Below are positions 32,270 through 44,299 of a DNA stretch of 64,000 bases, piece by piece; the first letter of the stretch is position 1; every line of letters starts with the position of its first letter. The DNA is from Peromyscus leucopus (Eukaryota > Chordata > Mammalia > Rodentia > Cricetidae). Where the stretch lies: positions 28,650,332-28,714,331 of the forward strand of contig NC_051075.1 of the NCBI RefSeq assembly GCF_004664715.2, given 5' to 3'. Below the pieces are notes generated by a model that was not told the origin of the DNA, did no database searches, and was given only the letters and a program-made list of their open reading frames with translations. The translations under genes were made by a program, and so were the position numbers.

Positions 32270-32985
32270 AAACTTATACTTTCTGAGACAGTGATACACG
32301 TTTGCTCCTGGCAGCACCGATTTACTTCAAAGAGGCAGATGGGCATCAAAGACACTCCATATGGACTTTATTTTCTTCTTGGTAGAACTGGCCATTTGGG
32401 CAAGAAACTGTTCTTGACTGTTCTGCTTGACAAAATGTTGTATAGACTGGACATGCAGGACCAATGGAAAAATGACCACTAAATTTTGCCAAAATAAGGC
32501 AAGAATGATCCTTTAGGTTCCTGCTTCACAGAGGAGACTGCCAGATCTTCTACAGGACACAGGGAAAAGTGACTGAGAGACTCTAGGCCTATAGGCTGAA
32601 GATGGATGCCCCAACATTGCAGAGGAACTTTGAGTGACTGTCCACGCCAGATGTCTCTGTCATTCTAGATTTTTGGAAGTTGCTTACAATGTTCTTCTTG
32701 TTTACTTAGGTAATATTATATCCTTCTGGGGTCTTTGATGTAGTTAAAGACTATGTAGTTATAATTATCATTTTCCTTGGTTATGATAAAAGATAAATTA
32801 GATATGAAAACTTAGACTCATACATATAGGACAGATAGAATATTTTCTTTAATTTTTTCCAAATACAAAGAGACTAGATATTATAACTGTAATTCTTGGT
32901 TCATAACTCTTCTGTTTTATATATATAGTTTTACTTTGTTAAAGTTAAAACCTTCCTTTTTGATTAGACAGAAAAGGGGAAGTTC

Positions 32986-33359
32986 TGTGGGATGTTCTGT
33001 ATGCTTTGAATATATGTCTCTCTGATAGGTTGATAAATAAAGCTGCATTGGCCTATGGCAAGGCAGCCTAGAGGTAGGTAGGCAGAACTTCCAAGCAGAT
33101 ATACAGGGAGAAGAAAAGAAAGGTGGGAGAGATGCCAGATGCCACCCAAAGAGATGCAAGATGCCAGCAAACTGGTAATGCCATGGCCATGTGGCAACTT
33201 ATAGTTTAAAAGAAATGGGTTAAGTTATAATATTTAGCTAGCAAGAAGCTTTCAATAGGCTATACAGATGCTAAATAATATTAAGCCTCTTTGTGATTAT
33301 TTTATAAGCACCTGGGGGAACATGGGACTGGGAAGGACTGGAGAAAACTACTGATTACA
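32986..33359 (+). mobile_element. 3' LTR of the plus-strand ERVK element
   Basis: TGTGGGATGTTCTGTATGC to TACTGATTACA, preceded by the purine tract. GTTGATAAATAAAGCTGC includes a possible AATAAA signal; TTAAGTTATAATATTTAGC lies downstream. Open frames on the minus strand are not genes. Confidence 0.8.
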
Positions 33360-35482
33360 ACTAACCCTAGATATATTTGCACACACACATACAGACACAC
33401 ATACACACAAGTGCACATGCATACATGTGTGTGCCTGTATGAAACAAATATGATTTTTAAAAAATGAAGCTATCAGCTTGACAAAGGGCCCATTAAAGGA
33501 TTTAAGGGAGGGTAGCTGGATAGGCCTGGAGAGAGAAAAGGAAGTAAGAAGGGATTCAGTTCCATTTCAATCATAATATTTTATAACAAAAATGATATTT
33601 TGTTGTTTTTATTTTTTTCATGAAAGTATGTTTATATTAGCTTTTGTGTAGTAGTATAAGTGCATGATCATGCATGCACATGTGCTCATATGGAGACATG
33701 ACCCTGGTGTCAGATATTTTCCTCAATTACTCTCCATCTTAGTCTTTGAAACAGATTCTCTCACTGAATCTGATGCTCACCAATTCATCTAGATGGACTG
33801 ACTGGAAGTACCAAGGATCCATTATCTCAACATCTCCAAATCTGTTAATACAAATATGCACCACTGTGCCCAACTTCTCTATGGGTTGTACTAATTATAT
33901 TCAGAGGCACCTGTTTTGCAGTCACCAACTTACAAACAGAGCCATCTTTCTAGCCACAAAAAAATATTTTCCTGTGACTTTTGGAGGTATAAAGTACATT
34001 AGTGTTATACATGATATCCTTCTGTTCAAGAGCACACAAGGACTTTGTGGCTCACATAATTGCATTTTAGCACACATGGATGAGTGATTTTCTCATTGCA
34101 CCCCAGACACCAGACCCTGGTCTACACTCTCCCTTCTCTTAGGTAACAATCTTTCTTTTTTTTTTTTCTTTCTCACTTCTATTAGATGAAATATTTAAGA
34201 TTTCATATACAAGTAAGGTCATACTGAACTTGTCTCTGGGTGCCTAACTTTTTTCATTTAATATAATGACCACTTAATTCCCTCTGTGTTTTTCACGGGT
34301 GTCAACCTCATCATTTTCTTCCCAGATATTTTTAGTATAAGTTTGATATTCTCTTCTTCTGTAGGCAACTACATACCAACGTGGTACTTTGGCACCTCCC
34401 CTCCACAGTTTTTCCTACTTGTCTTTAAAATAATTCAATAGTGTTCTAAAAAAAATTTCACATGTTTTAAAGGGCCAAGAAGTATATTTAAGTTGAAATG
34501 TTCTATATTTGCAACTATGTTACAAAGAAACTGAATTTAAATTTCTTTGGAGAACCACAAATACTATGTTTATTCATAAAAACTACATATTTGATGTAAA
34601 TGTGACTATGGACCTTCAGAAGTTGAAGGTTTTGCATTTTTCATGAGAAAAATAGTGCTTTTTTAGCTGTGCCTGAGAATGACTAAGAAACTAGTACATC
34701 CCATCATCAGAATGACATAAGTCAAAATTCATGATACCTTAATTAAACATTATTTCTGATTCTGTTTTCTTTTCTTTCAGTTATTAGAATGAAAATAAAT
34801 AAATTCTGACTTTAGACCTAATAGCTTGCTATAGTAAAAATTAATATGCATCAGATTAAAAAAAAAAACCAGACCCCCTGGAATCTCTAATTAGATAAAT
34901 CCAATATAATTTCCTAATAGTAATACTGAATTATATTTTTGCCAAAGGATAGCTTTAGGGTATAGTTTAATCCAATAACTTGCCATCCAGACAACTCTCA
35001 AATCAAAGACTGTTTTCTCATACTCAGTGGGACACTGAAGGTTTACAAAGTTTCCTAAAACATCCCCAAGGTAAAGATTGGTGACAGTTTTATCCAAACA
35101 AACATGAGTGAGGTTTGTGGTTTTTGCCTGTCTTTATAAGGAGAACATCAAAGAGTATGGATTAATTTACTCCGTAGTTTGTTTTCAGTTTGTGAATCTT
35201 ACAGTAAAGAATGCTCATGAGAGAAAAAACTCCAGAGAGAATGCTACTTCAGTGAATATAAAATCACATTTCAAGATACTGAAAATTCTACTCAGCACTT
35301 ATTATATAAATGTACTCATTATGAAATAACTGATCTAAAACATGTGTACACACACATATACATTCTACTCTTATTTTTACAAAAAAATTAAAATCCAGAC
35401 AAAACTTAAATCCTTTCCATTCAATAACCTTCCTCAAATGTGAGTAATAACAAGCCCATTATTGACACACTTTCATTATACA
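33360..35482. other. mostly anonymous DNA
   Basis: 33650-33950 (ATCTTAGTCTTTGAAACAGA, CTCACTGAATCTGATGCTCA) looks like a diverged rodent SINE-related repeat in antisense, also seen at 60840-60960. 34160-34320 (AATATAATGACCACTTAATT, TTTTTCACGGG) may be ancient antisense L1. The remainder shows nothing recognisable. Confidence 0.35.
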
Positions 35483-35496
35483 TTGAAATGCATTTT

Positions 35497-36024
35497 TTTT
35501 TGTGATATATATTTTTTATTTTACAATATCATTCAGTTCTACATATCGGCTATGGGTTCCCCTATTCTCCCCCCTCCCACGCCCTCCCCTTACCCCCAGC
35601 CCACCCTCCATTCCCACCTCCTCCAGGACAAGTCCTCCCCCGAGGACTGTGATCAACTTGGTAGACTCAGTCCAGGGAGGTCCAGTCCCTTCCTCCCAGA
35701 CTAAGCCAAGTGTCCCTGCATAAGTTCCAGGTTTCAGACAGCCAACTCATGCAATGAGCACAGGACTTGGTCCCACTGCCTAGATGCCTCCCAAACTGAT
35801 CAAGCCAATCAACTGTCTCACCTATTCAGAGGGCCTGATCCAGCTGGGAGCCCCTCAGCCTTTGGTTCATAGTTCATGTGTTTCCATTCATTTGGCTATT
35901 TTATTTCAATAATTGAGTAAAACTGAAATTTATTATATGCCACAGTCGTCCTAGGGACCTCCATGCTATATATATAGCCTCTATGGTTCTATGGGTTGTG
36001 GTCTGATTGTTCTTTATTTTATAT
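35497..36024 (-). other. L1 3' UTR and A-tail
   Basis: Antisense 3' UTR with the (sense) purine-rich tract at 35565-35625 (GGAGGTGGGAATGG-type) and a TATTGTAAAATAAAA-like end before the A-run. The proline-rich open frames on the plus strand derive from the antisense of that purine tract. Confidence 0.85.
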
Positions 36025-39000
36025 CTAGAATCCACCAATGAGTGAGTACATACCATAACTGTCTTTCTGGGTTTGGGTTACCTCACTCAGGATGATTTTT
36101 TCTAGTTCCATCCATTTGCCTGCAAATTTCATGCTTTCATTGTTTTTCTCTGCTGAGTAGTACTCCATTGTGTATATGTACCACATGTTTTTCATCCATT
36201 CTTCCATTGATGGGCATCTAGGTTGTTTCCAGGTTCTGGCTATTACAGATAGTGCTGCTATGAACATAGCTGAGCATGTATCTTTATGGTATAAATCAGC
36301 ATTCCTTGGGTAGATGCCAAGAGTGGGATGGCTGGGTCTTGAGGTAGTTCGATTCCTAATTTTCTGAGAAACCGCCATACTGATTTCCACAGTGGTTGTA
36401 CAAGTTTACATTCCCACCAACAGTGGAGGAGTGTTCCCTTTGCTCCACATCCTCTCCAACATTGGTTGTCATTGGTGTTTTTGATCGTAGCCATTCTAAC
36501 AGGTGTAAGGTGGTATCTCAGAGTCGTTTTGATTTGCATTTCTCTGATGATTAAGGATGTTGAGCATTTCTTTAAATGTCTTTCAGCCATTTGTAGTTCT
36601 TGTTTTGTGAATTCTCTGTTTAGCTCTTTAGCCCATTTTTTAATTGGACTGTTCAGTGCTTTGATGTCTAGTTTCTTGAGTTCTTTATATATTGTGGAGA
36701 TCAATCCTCTGTCAGATGTGGGGTTGGTGAAGATTTTTCCCAATCTGTTGGCTGTCTTTTTGTCTTATTGACTGTGTCTTTTGCCCTGCAAAAGCTTCTC
36801 AGTTTCGAGAGGTCCCATTTATTAATGGTTGTGCTCAGGGTCTGTGCTGTCGGTGTTTTATTTAGGAAATGGTCTCCGGTGCCAATGCGTTCAAGAGTGC
36901 TTCCTATTTTCTTTTCTATTAAGTTTAGTGTAACTGGATTTATGTTTAGGCCTTTGATCCACTTGGACTTGAGTTTTGTGCATGGTGACAGATATGGATC
37001 TATTTGTAATCTTTTACATATTGACATCCAGTTATGCCAGCACTATTTGTTGAAGATACTTTCTTTTTTCCATTGTATAGTTTTGGCTCCTTTGTCAAAA
37101 ACCAGGTGTTCATATGTGCATGGATTAATGTCAGGGTCTTCAATTCGATTCCATTGGTCCGTATGTCGGTTTTTATACCAGTACCAAGCTGTTTTTATTA
37201 CTATAGCTCTATAGTAGAGTTTGAGGTCCGAGATGGTGATGCCTCCGAGGGTTGCTTTATCGTATAGGATTCATTTAGCTATCCTGGGTCTTTTGTTTTT
37301 CCATATAAAGTTGAGCATTTTTCTTTCCAAGTCTGTGAAGAATTGTGTTGGGATTTTGATGGGGATTGCATTGAATCTGTAGATTGCTTTTGGTAAGATT
37401 GCCATTTTTACTATGTTAATCCTACCTATCCATGAGCATGGGAGATCCTTCCATTTTCTGATACCTTCTTCAATTTCTTTCTTTAGAGATTTAAAGTTCT
37501 TTTCAAAAAGGTCTTTCACTTGTTTAGTTAGTGTTATCCCAAGGTATTTTATATTATTTGTGGCTATTGTAAAGGGTGATGTTTCTCTGACTTCTTTCTC
37601 AGCCCTTTTATCATTTGTGTATAGGAGGGCTACTGATTTTTTTGAGTTGATCTTGTATCCTGCCACTTTACTGAAGGAGTTTATCAGCTGTAGAAGTTCC
37701 CTGGTAGAGTTTTTGGGGTCACTTATGTATACTATCATATCATCTGCAAATAGTGAAAGTTTGACTTCTTCCTTGCCAATTTGTATCCCTTTGATCTCCT
37801 TTTGTTGTCTTATTGCTCTAGTTAGAACTTCTAGTACTATATTGAATAAATATGGGAGAGTGGACAGCCTTGTCTTGTTCCTGAATTTAGTGGTATCGCT
37901 TTGAGTTTCTCTCCATTTAATTTGATGTTTGCTGTTGGCTTGCTATAAATTGCTTTTATTACGTTTAAAAATGTTCCTTGTATTCCTAATCTTTCTAAGA
38001 CCTTTATCATGAAGGGGTGTTGGATTTTGTCAAAGGCTTTTTCAGCATCTAAGGAGATGATCATGTGGTTTTTTTCTTTCAGTTTGTTTATATGGTGTAT
38101 TACATTGACTGATTTCCGTATGTTGAACCATCCTTGCATCCCTGGGATGAATCCTACTTGGTCGTGATGGATGATTGTTTTGATGTATTCTTGGATTCGG
38201 TTTGCCAATATTTTGTTGAGTATTTTTGCATCAATGTTCATGAGGGAGATTGGTCTGTAGTTATTTTCCTTGTTGCATCTTTGTGTGGTTTGGGTATCAG
38301 GGTAATTGTAGCCTCATAAAAAGAGTTTGGTGTGTTCCTTCTGTTTCTATTGTGTGGAACACTTTGAAGAGTATTGGTATTAGTTCTTCTTTGAAAGTCT
38401 GGTAGAATTCTGCACTGAAACCATCTGGTCCTGGGCTTTTTTTGGTTGGGAGACTTTTGATGACTGTTTCTATTTCTTTAGGGGTTATTGGTCTATTTAA
38501 ATGGTTTATCTGGTCTTGATTTAATTTTGGTATGTGGTATTTATCCAGAAAATTGTCCATTTCTTCCTGGTTTTCCATTTTTGTGGAGTACAGGTTTTTG
38601 AAGTATGATCTGATGATTCTCTGGATTTCCTCATTGTCTGTTGTTATGTCTCCCTTTTCATATCTGATTTTGTGAATTTGGGTGCTCTCTCTTTGCCTTT
38701 TGGTTAATTTGGCTAGGGGGTTTGTCTATCTTGTTGATTTTTTCAAAGAACCAACTCTTTGTTTCATTGACTTTTTGTATTGTTCTCTTGTTTTCTATTT
38801 CGTTGATTTCAGCCCTCAATTTGATTATTTCCTGGCGTCTATTTCTCCTGGGTGAGTTTGTTTCTTTTTGTTCTAGAGCTTTCAGTTGTGCTGTTAATTC
38901 ATTGGTATGGGATTGCTCCATCTTCTTTATGTGTGCATTTAGAGCTATGAATTTTCCTCTTAGCACTGCTTTCATAGTGTCCCATAAGTTTGGGTATGTT

Positions 39001-39918
39001 GTACTTTCATTTTCATTGAATTCTAGGAACTCTTTAATTTCTGTTTTTATTTCTTCCTTGACCCATTGATGTTTCAGGTGGGCATTATTCAGTTTCCATG
39101 AGTTTGTGGGTTTTTCTATAATTTTTGTTGTTATTGAGTTCTAACTTTAAGGCATGGTGGTCTGATAAGATACAGGAGGTTATTCCAATTTTTTTGTATC
39201 TGTTGAGATTTGTTTTGTGTCCAAGCATGTGGTCAATTTTTGAGAAGGTTCCATGGGGTGCTGAGAAGAAGGTATATTCTTTTGTGTTAGGATGGAATAT
39301 TCTGTAGATATCTATTAGGTCCATTTGAGTCATAACATCTGTTAGGTCCTTTATTTCTTTGTTAAGTTTCAGTCTGGTAGATCTATCTTTTGGTGAGAGT
39401 GGTGTGTTAAAATCTCCCACTACTAATGTGTGGGGTTTGATGTGCATTTTAAACTTTAGTAGTGTTTCTTTTATGAATGTGGGTGCTTTTGTATTTGGAG
39501 CATAAATGTTTAGAATCGAGACTTCATCTTGGTGGATTTTTCCCGTGATGAATATGTAATGTCCATCCTGGTCTCTTTTGATTGATTTTAGTTTGAAGTC
39601 TATTTTATTAGATATTAGGATAGCTAAACCAGCTTGCTTCTTAGGTCCATTTGCTTGGAAAACCTTTTCCCAGCCCTTTACTCGGAGGTAGTGTCTGTCT
39701 TTGGAGTTAAGGTGTGTTTCTTGTATGCAGCATATGGATGGGTCCTGTTTTCTTATCCATTCTGTTAGCCTGTGTCTTTTTATAGGTGAGTTGAGACCAT
39801 TGATATTGATGGATATTAATGACCAGTGATTGTTAATTCCTGTTATTTTTTTGGTTGTGTTGTGTTGTCCTTCTGTGGTGTATGTTGGTGTAGGATTATC
39901 TATTGCTTGATTTTTCAT
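36025..39918 (-). pseudogene. L1 ORF2 (endonuclease / reverse transcriptase), frameshifted
   Basis: Encodes the L1 endonuclease plus reverse transcriptase. 39085-39918: start through the endonuclease ([36 protein letters not shown]), ended by a one-base A insertion near 39115. 37837-38241: RT start ([24 protein letters not shown]), ended by a one-base deletion near 37855. 37271-37738: begins at the FADD active site. 36701-37027, 36258-36743 and 36025-36390 cover the C-terminal part, including the Cys-rich [18 protein letters not shown]. About 1,300 codons if unbroken, the usual L1 length. Plus-strand frames across this region are antisense shadows. Confidence 0.93.
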
Positions 39919-40099
39919 GGATGTGTTTAACTTCTTTGGGTTGAATTTTCCCTTCTAGTGCTTTCTGTAGGGCTGGGTTTGTAGACAGGTATTGATTAAA
40001 TCTGGTTTTATCCTGGAATATTTTGTTTACTCCGCCTATGGTGATTGAGAGTTTTGCTGGGTATAATAGTCTGGGTTGGCATCTGTGGTCTCTTAGTGT

Positions 40100-41131
40100 C
40101 TACATGAGGTTTGTCCATGATCTTCTAGCTTTCATAGTCTCTATTGAGTAGTCTGGTGTTATTCTGATGGGTTTGCCTTTATATGTTACTTGGTCCTTTT
40201 CTTTTGCAGCTCTTAATATTTTTTCTTTATTCTGTGTGTTTAGTGTTTTGATTATTATGTGGCTAGGGGACTTTTTTTTTGGATCCAGCCTATTCGGTGT
40301 TCTGTAAGCTTCTTGTATCTTCATAGGTATTTCTTTCTTTAGGTTAGGAAAGTTTTCTTCTATGATTTTGTTTAATATATTTTCTGTGCCTTTGAGTTGG
40401 TATTCTTCTCCTTCTTCTATCCCTATTATTCTTAGGTTTGATCTTTTCATGGTGTCCCAAATTTCCTGGACGTTTTGTGTTAGGACTTTTTTGTCTTTAT
40501 TGTTTTCTTTGACTGACGAATCTATTTTCTCTATCGTGTCTTCAGCGTCAGAGATTCTCTGTTCCATCTCTTGCAATCGGTTGGTTTTGCTTGTTTCTGT
40601 AGTTCCTGTTCGTTTAGTCAGGATTTCTATTTCCAGCATTCCCTCAGCATGTGTTTTCTTTATTGTCTCAAATTCATTTTTCAGATCTTGGAATGTTTCT
40701 TTCATCTGTTTAATTGCTTTTTCTTGGCTTGATTTGATTTCTTCCCATTTTTTGTTCATTTTTTCTTCCATTTCTTTAAGGGAGTTTTTTATTTCCTCTT
40801 TAATGGAGTTTTTCATTTCCTCTTTAAAGGAAGTTTTTATTTCCTCTTTAATGGAGTTTTTCATTTCCTCTTTAAGGAAAGTTTTTATTTCCTCTTTAAG
40901 GTAGTTTTTCATTTCCTCTTTAAGGAAAGTTTTTATTTCCTCATTGAGGGAATGTTTTATTTCTTCTTTAAGGGCCTCTATCATCTTCTTAAAGTCATTT
41001 TTAGGGTTGATTTCTTCTGTTTCTTCTGTCCTGGTATGTTTAGGTCTTGCAGGTGTAGAATCACTATGTTCTGATGTTGCCATATTGGTCTTTATGTTGT
41101 TGCCTGTATTTTTGCACTGGCGTCTACTCAT
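40100..41131 (-). pseudogene. L1 ORF1 (RNA-binding chaperone), C-terminally truncated
   Basis: Starts MSRRQCKNTGNN. The N-terminal part is followed by a coiled coil built from octapeptide repeats (KEEIKTFL / KEEMKNSI type, about eight units, roughly residues 55-120), then the conserved RRM and C-terminal regions (NLRIIGI, NFPNLKKE, EAYRTPNR, KGKPIRITPDYS). After ARRSWTNLM a TAG stop stands where the 54-kb L1 has Gln (WTDVMQTLRDH), losing the last ~60 residues. Sequence after the stop remains in frame, so this is a single nonsense change. Confidence 0.9.
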
Positions 41132-42121
41132 CTCTTCCTCTGTGCGGTGCAGGTGGTGTCTGTGTCTGAGAGTGCCTCTCTTGTTCTAATTTTTAGTCTT
41201 GGTTTAGTAGTGGTTCTTGGTTAAATTGGTGCTATTGGGCTATTTCTTCAGGGGCAGCTGATTTCGATCAGTGAATTATATACTTATGATTCTGGTGATC
41301 TGGTTTGGTGTCTGGGTAGCGCCTTCTTCTGTGTTCCCAGGTCACGTTTTGTTCATTTGTCAACTCCTCAGCTGATCTTGTTTCTTCAGACTTTAAACTG
41401 TAGGCATCTGAATCCTCTCCCAGATGGGTTTCAGCTGAGCAGGGTAGTCTCACCAACACCTCCAAGTTGTTGGGTTTCACAGGATCAGCAGCTGGGCCCT
41501 GGGTTGTCCTCAGAAGGAGTGTTCAGATTCGTTCTGGTTCTGACCCATGGAGATAGCTTCTTCCCCAGATGTTGGGGTTAGGGGCGTCCCTGTTCCCAGC
41601 TGCATCTGCTTGTCTCCGTCCCTGGGCCTGTCTACCTCTGCGGTCCGCCGCCGGGCCTGTATGTCCCTGTCAGCTACCGCTGGGTCTGTCTGCCTCTGGG
41701 GGCCGCCACCGGGCCTGAATGTCTCTGCCGGCTGCAGCCGGGACTGAGTGTCCCTGTCGGCCGCTGCTGCCGGGCCCGTTTACCTCCATGGGCCGCCGCC
41801 ACAGGCCTACCTGCGTCTGCTTGTCTCTGCCGCTGCCGGGCCTGTCTACCTCTGTGGGCTGCCGCTGGGCCTGAATGTCTCTGCCGGCTGCCGCTGGGCC
41901 TGAATGTCCTTGTTGGCCGCTGCCGCCAGGCCCGTTTACCTCAGCGGGCCGCTGCTGGGCCCGTCTACCTCTGTGGGCCGCCGCTGGGCCTGAATGTCTC
42001 TGCTGGCTGCTGCCAGGTCTGAATATCCCTTTCGGCTGCCGCCGCTGGGCCCGTCTGCCTCCACGGGCTCTCCCCACAGGCCTACCTGCATCTGCTTGTC
42101 TCCGCCGCTGGGCCTGTCTAC
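41132..42121 (-). promoter_or_regulatory. L1 5' UTR / promoter with GC-rich repeats
   Basis: 41590-42121 is a dense array of imperfect repeats with recurring CCTGAATGTCTCTGCCGGC, GGGCCTGTCTACCTCTG and GGCCGCCGCTGGGCC phrases and many CpGs, far GC-richer than anything else here. Position and repetitiveness suit an L1 promoter of tandem monomers. Unit length is irregular, apparently from unequal rearrangement. The 135-codon Gly/Arg/Gln-rich minus frame is an artefact of the GC repeats. Confidence 0.75.
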
Positions 42122-42135
42122 TTGAAATGCATTTT

Positions 42136-43929
42136 AATGATCAATAAAATTACAATTTTATAAAACAATTTTTCTGATAACCTGTAGGGTAACACAGAGT
42201 CAATCATTCTGAAAACATGCTTCTCAATATATATTTAGGCTTCCACAAGGAGGGTGAACCCTCTCAAGCCCCAAATGAGGTTTGAAACACTCATAATGCA
42301 CCTGACAGATTATATTGGTGATTCAGCCATTCTTTCTTGGCCCTTATAATGTGGACTATGCTACCTCAATCTCTAGCTATCCCCAAAAGTGTCAATTTGC
42401 CTTTTTGATTTGTTGGGCTGACAGAGCCTGACTTGCTCAGAGGCAAGAACTGCAGGAAGCCTCAGGAATTTAATTTCCCATCCTTCAGAAGCTCTCTGTA
42501 AATAATCGGCAGGCCTCACATTGGAAAAGCATTCAATAAAAGCAATAAATACAATTATTTAAAATGCCACGAACAGTGGAGATGGTTTACAAGTTGTTCT
42601 TTCCTTATGTTTGTTTCCATCCTTTTAAATAACCATTATTTGTCAACCACTGTATCTGATTTCATAACCTTCTGACTTTGGAGCAAGCTCTTTGAAAGTG
42701 TTGCTGTGCTTTGCCTATCAAATCTCCACCCAACCCTAATTCTAAGATGCAAGAAAGACAGGACTGACCATGAATTTGTAAGCACTGATCTTTGACTATA
42801 CTGACCTCTGCAAGATTTTAAAGGTTTGGTTCAACTACACACTAAGTAACTTTCCCACAGACATCACCAGAGTGATTTCTAATCCAAACAAGTTCCAACA
42901 CTGCATACCCGGAAAGTGCCAGCCTCTACAAACAATGGTTCATGCCAAGCCTTCCACAACCATAGGTGCTATATATTCAAGTTAATGAAATTTGCTCCTC
43001 AAGTTCAATTCAGTTGCTGAAAACAACTCTCAGAACTCAATGAAACTTACTAGTTTGTTATATTACTCAGAGCCTTGTAATTGATGAAGATAATCAGCCA
43101 GATGTAGAAGTGTCTCTGGCATGGAGAGTGGAAAGGGTATGATATTCCACTTCTCTCTGTCTTCAATGGGAAGCATCTCAGATATCAGACCCAGTCCATT
43201 CAAGTGTTAATGGCGATTTCACTGTCCAAGATGGACACAATGCCTAATTGACTGTTGATGAGCAACTAAACCTTCAACACCTCTGCTCTCCCTAGAGGTT
43301 GGTGGGTGAGGACAAAAGCTTCAACCCTCTAATTACATAAGTGGTTTCCTTGGCAACCAACCTCTATCCTGCATTATCTAGCTTCCTTTGTTCTTTCATG
43401 AGAAGAGCTAATGTCCATATAATTCCAGAAAGTCTTAAGCAGTTACCAGCTCTGAGTTAGGCACTCAGGCAATCAAAGTGCTTTTTATCATTCTGTATTA
43501 GAAACTGGAGCAAAACAACAGAAAAAAAAAACAAACAAATGAACAAACAAAAAAACAAAAAAACCCTTTCAATAGATAATTCTACTAGCACCTCTCTCTA
43601 GAAAGTGTGTGTGGTGTGTGTGTATGTGCATATGTATGTGTGTTTATTAGACAAACTTGAAAACAAATCATAAAGTAGAATTAACCAGACCCCAATTCTT
43701 TACATCTCAATGAACATATATATTGTTAGAGTAGCTGTCCTGAAAGTGGGTCTCTTCACCTTGGATTTCACACTTTCACTGTCTAAATGTTTTTATGCAT
43801 TTATTCAACACCAAAATCTTGAAAAATCCTGACAGAGTTATAACAATTAGCTTTATATCCTCTTTTTATGATTAGTTCATCTATAGAGTTTCCTAGAGGA
43901 TGATGAAATGGGAGAAAAAAATACATGAG
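42136..43929. other. mostly anonymous DNA, possible ancient ERVL LTR
   Basis: 42820-43510 (GGACACAATGCCTAATTGAC, CCTTGGCAACCAACCTC, CATGAGAAGAGCTAATG, AGTCTTAAGCAGTTACCAGC) has the flavour of an old mammalian ERVL-type LTR, but I cannot assign it firmly. A TG-rich tract lies at 43606-43645. No gene seen. Confidence 0.35.
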
Positions 43930-43935
43930 GAGAGA

Positions 43936-44281
43936 TGTTGCTGGAGGGCTTCTCTCCAGGTTCCACCAAACCCCACAGTCCCACAATCCACATATAAAAT
44001 AATCACTCAGACACTTATAAAACTTATTAACTGTATGGCCGTGGCAGGCTTCTTGCTAACTGTTCTTATATCTTAAATTAACCCATTTCTATAATCTATA
44101 CCTTGCCACATGGCTGGTGGCTTACTGGCATCTTTACATGCTGCTTATCCTGGCGGTGGCTGCAGTGTCCCTCCTTCCTTCTTCCTGTTTTCCCAATTCT
44201 CCTCTCTCCTTGTCCCGCCTATACTTCCTGTCAGGTCACTGGCCATCAGTGTTTTATTTATATAGAATGATATCCACAACA
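43936..44281 (-). mobile_element. 3' LTR
   Basis: TGTTGCTGGAGGGCTTCTCT to TATCCACAACA in plus-strand reading. Preceded on the minus strand by the purine tract. Related to the LTRs at 20018, 23085 and 52768 (CTTATAAAATAATCAC-like block, CATTTCTAT.AATCTAT, ACTGGCCATCAG). Confidence 0.88.
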
Positions 44282-44299
44282 CTTCCCCTTTTCTTCTTT
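44282..44299 (-). promoter_or_regulatory. polypurine tract
   Basis: Minus strand AAAGAAGAAAAGGGGAAG abuts the 3' LTR. Confidence 0.8.

Larger units (their letters stand above)
30651..33359 (+). mobile_element. non-autonomous ERVK-like element, 5' LTR missing
   Basis: Begins with GAATTTCCACCTAAAACCTG, the leader sequence found just after the PBS in the element at 43936, so the 5' LTR and PBS are lost at the L1 boundary. Order: leader, an A-run at 30857-30866 followed by GGTTTCTGGGCTACATG, an integrase C-terminal remnant (31266-31487), AT-rich non-coding sequence, purine tract AGAAAAGGGGAAG and 3' LTR. A B1 is inserted at 32111. No gag, protease or RT is present. Sequence order matches the 43936 element throughout. 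Confidence 0.82.
35497..42121 (-). mobile_element. full-length L1, broken ORFs
   Basis: A complete ~6.6-kb L1: GC-rich repeated 5' UTR (41132-42121), ORF1, ORF2, 3' UTR and A-tail, bounded by a perfect 14-bp target duplication TTGAAATGCATTTT (35483-35496 and 42122-42135). ORF1 carries a premature stop and ORF2 several frameshifts, so it is dead, though the protein segments are easy to read. It retains the His of the C-terminal Cys-rich motif. Confidence 0.95.

Noticed and set aside
40362..40904. 180-codon plus-strand frame rich in Ser/Ile/Phe, like a membrane protein
   Set aside because: Exact antisense of the L1 ORF1 coiled-coil region; a shadow frame.
41670..42077. 135-codon Gly/Arg/Gln-rich minus frame
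   Set aside because: Arises from the GC-rich L1 promoter repeats; no start context or domain.
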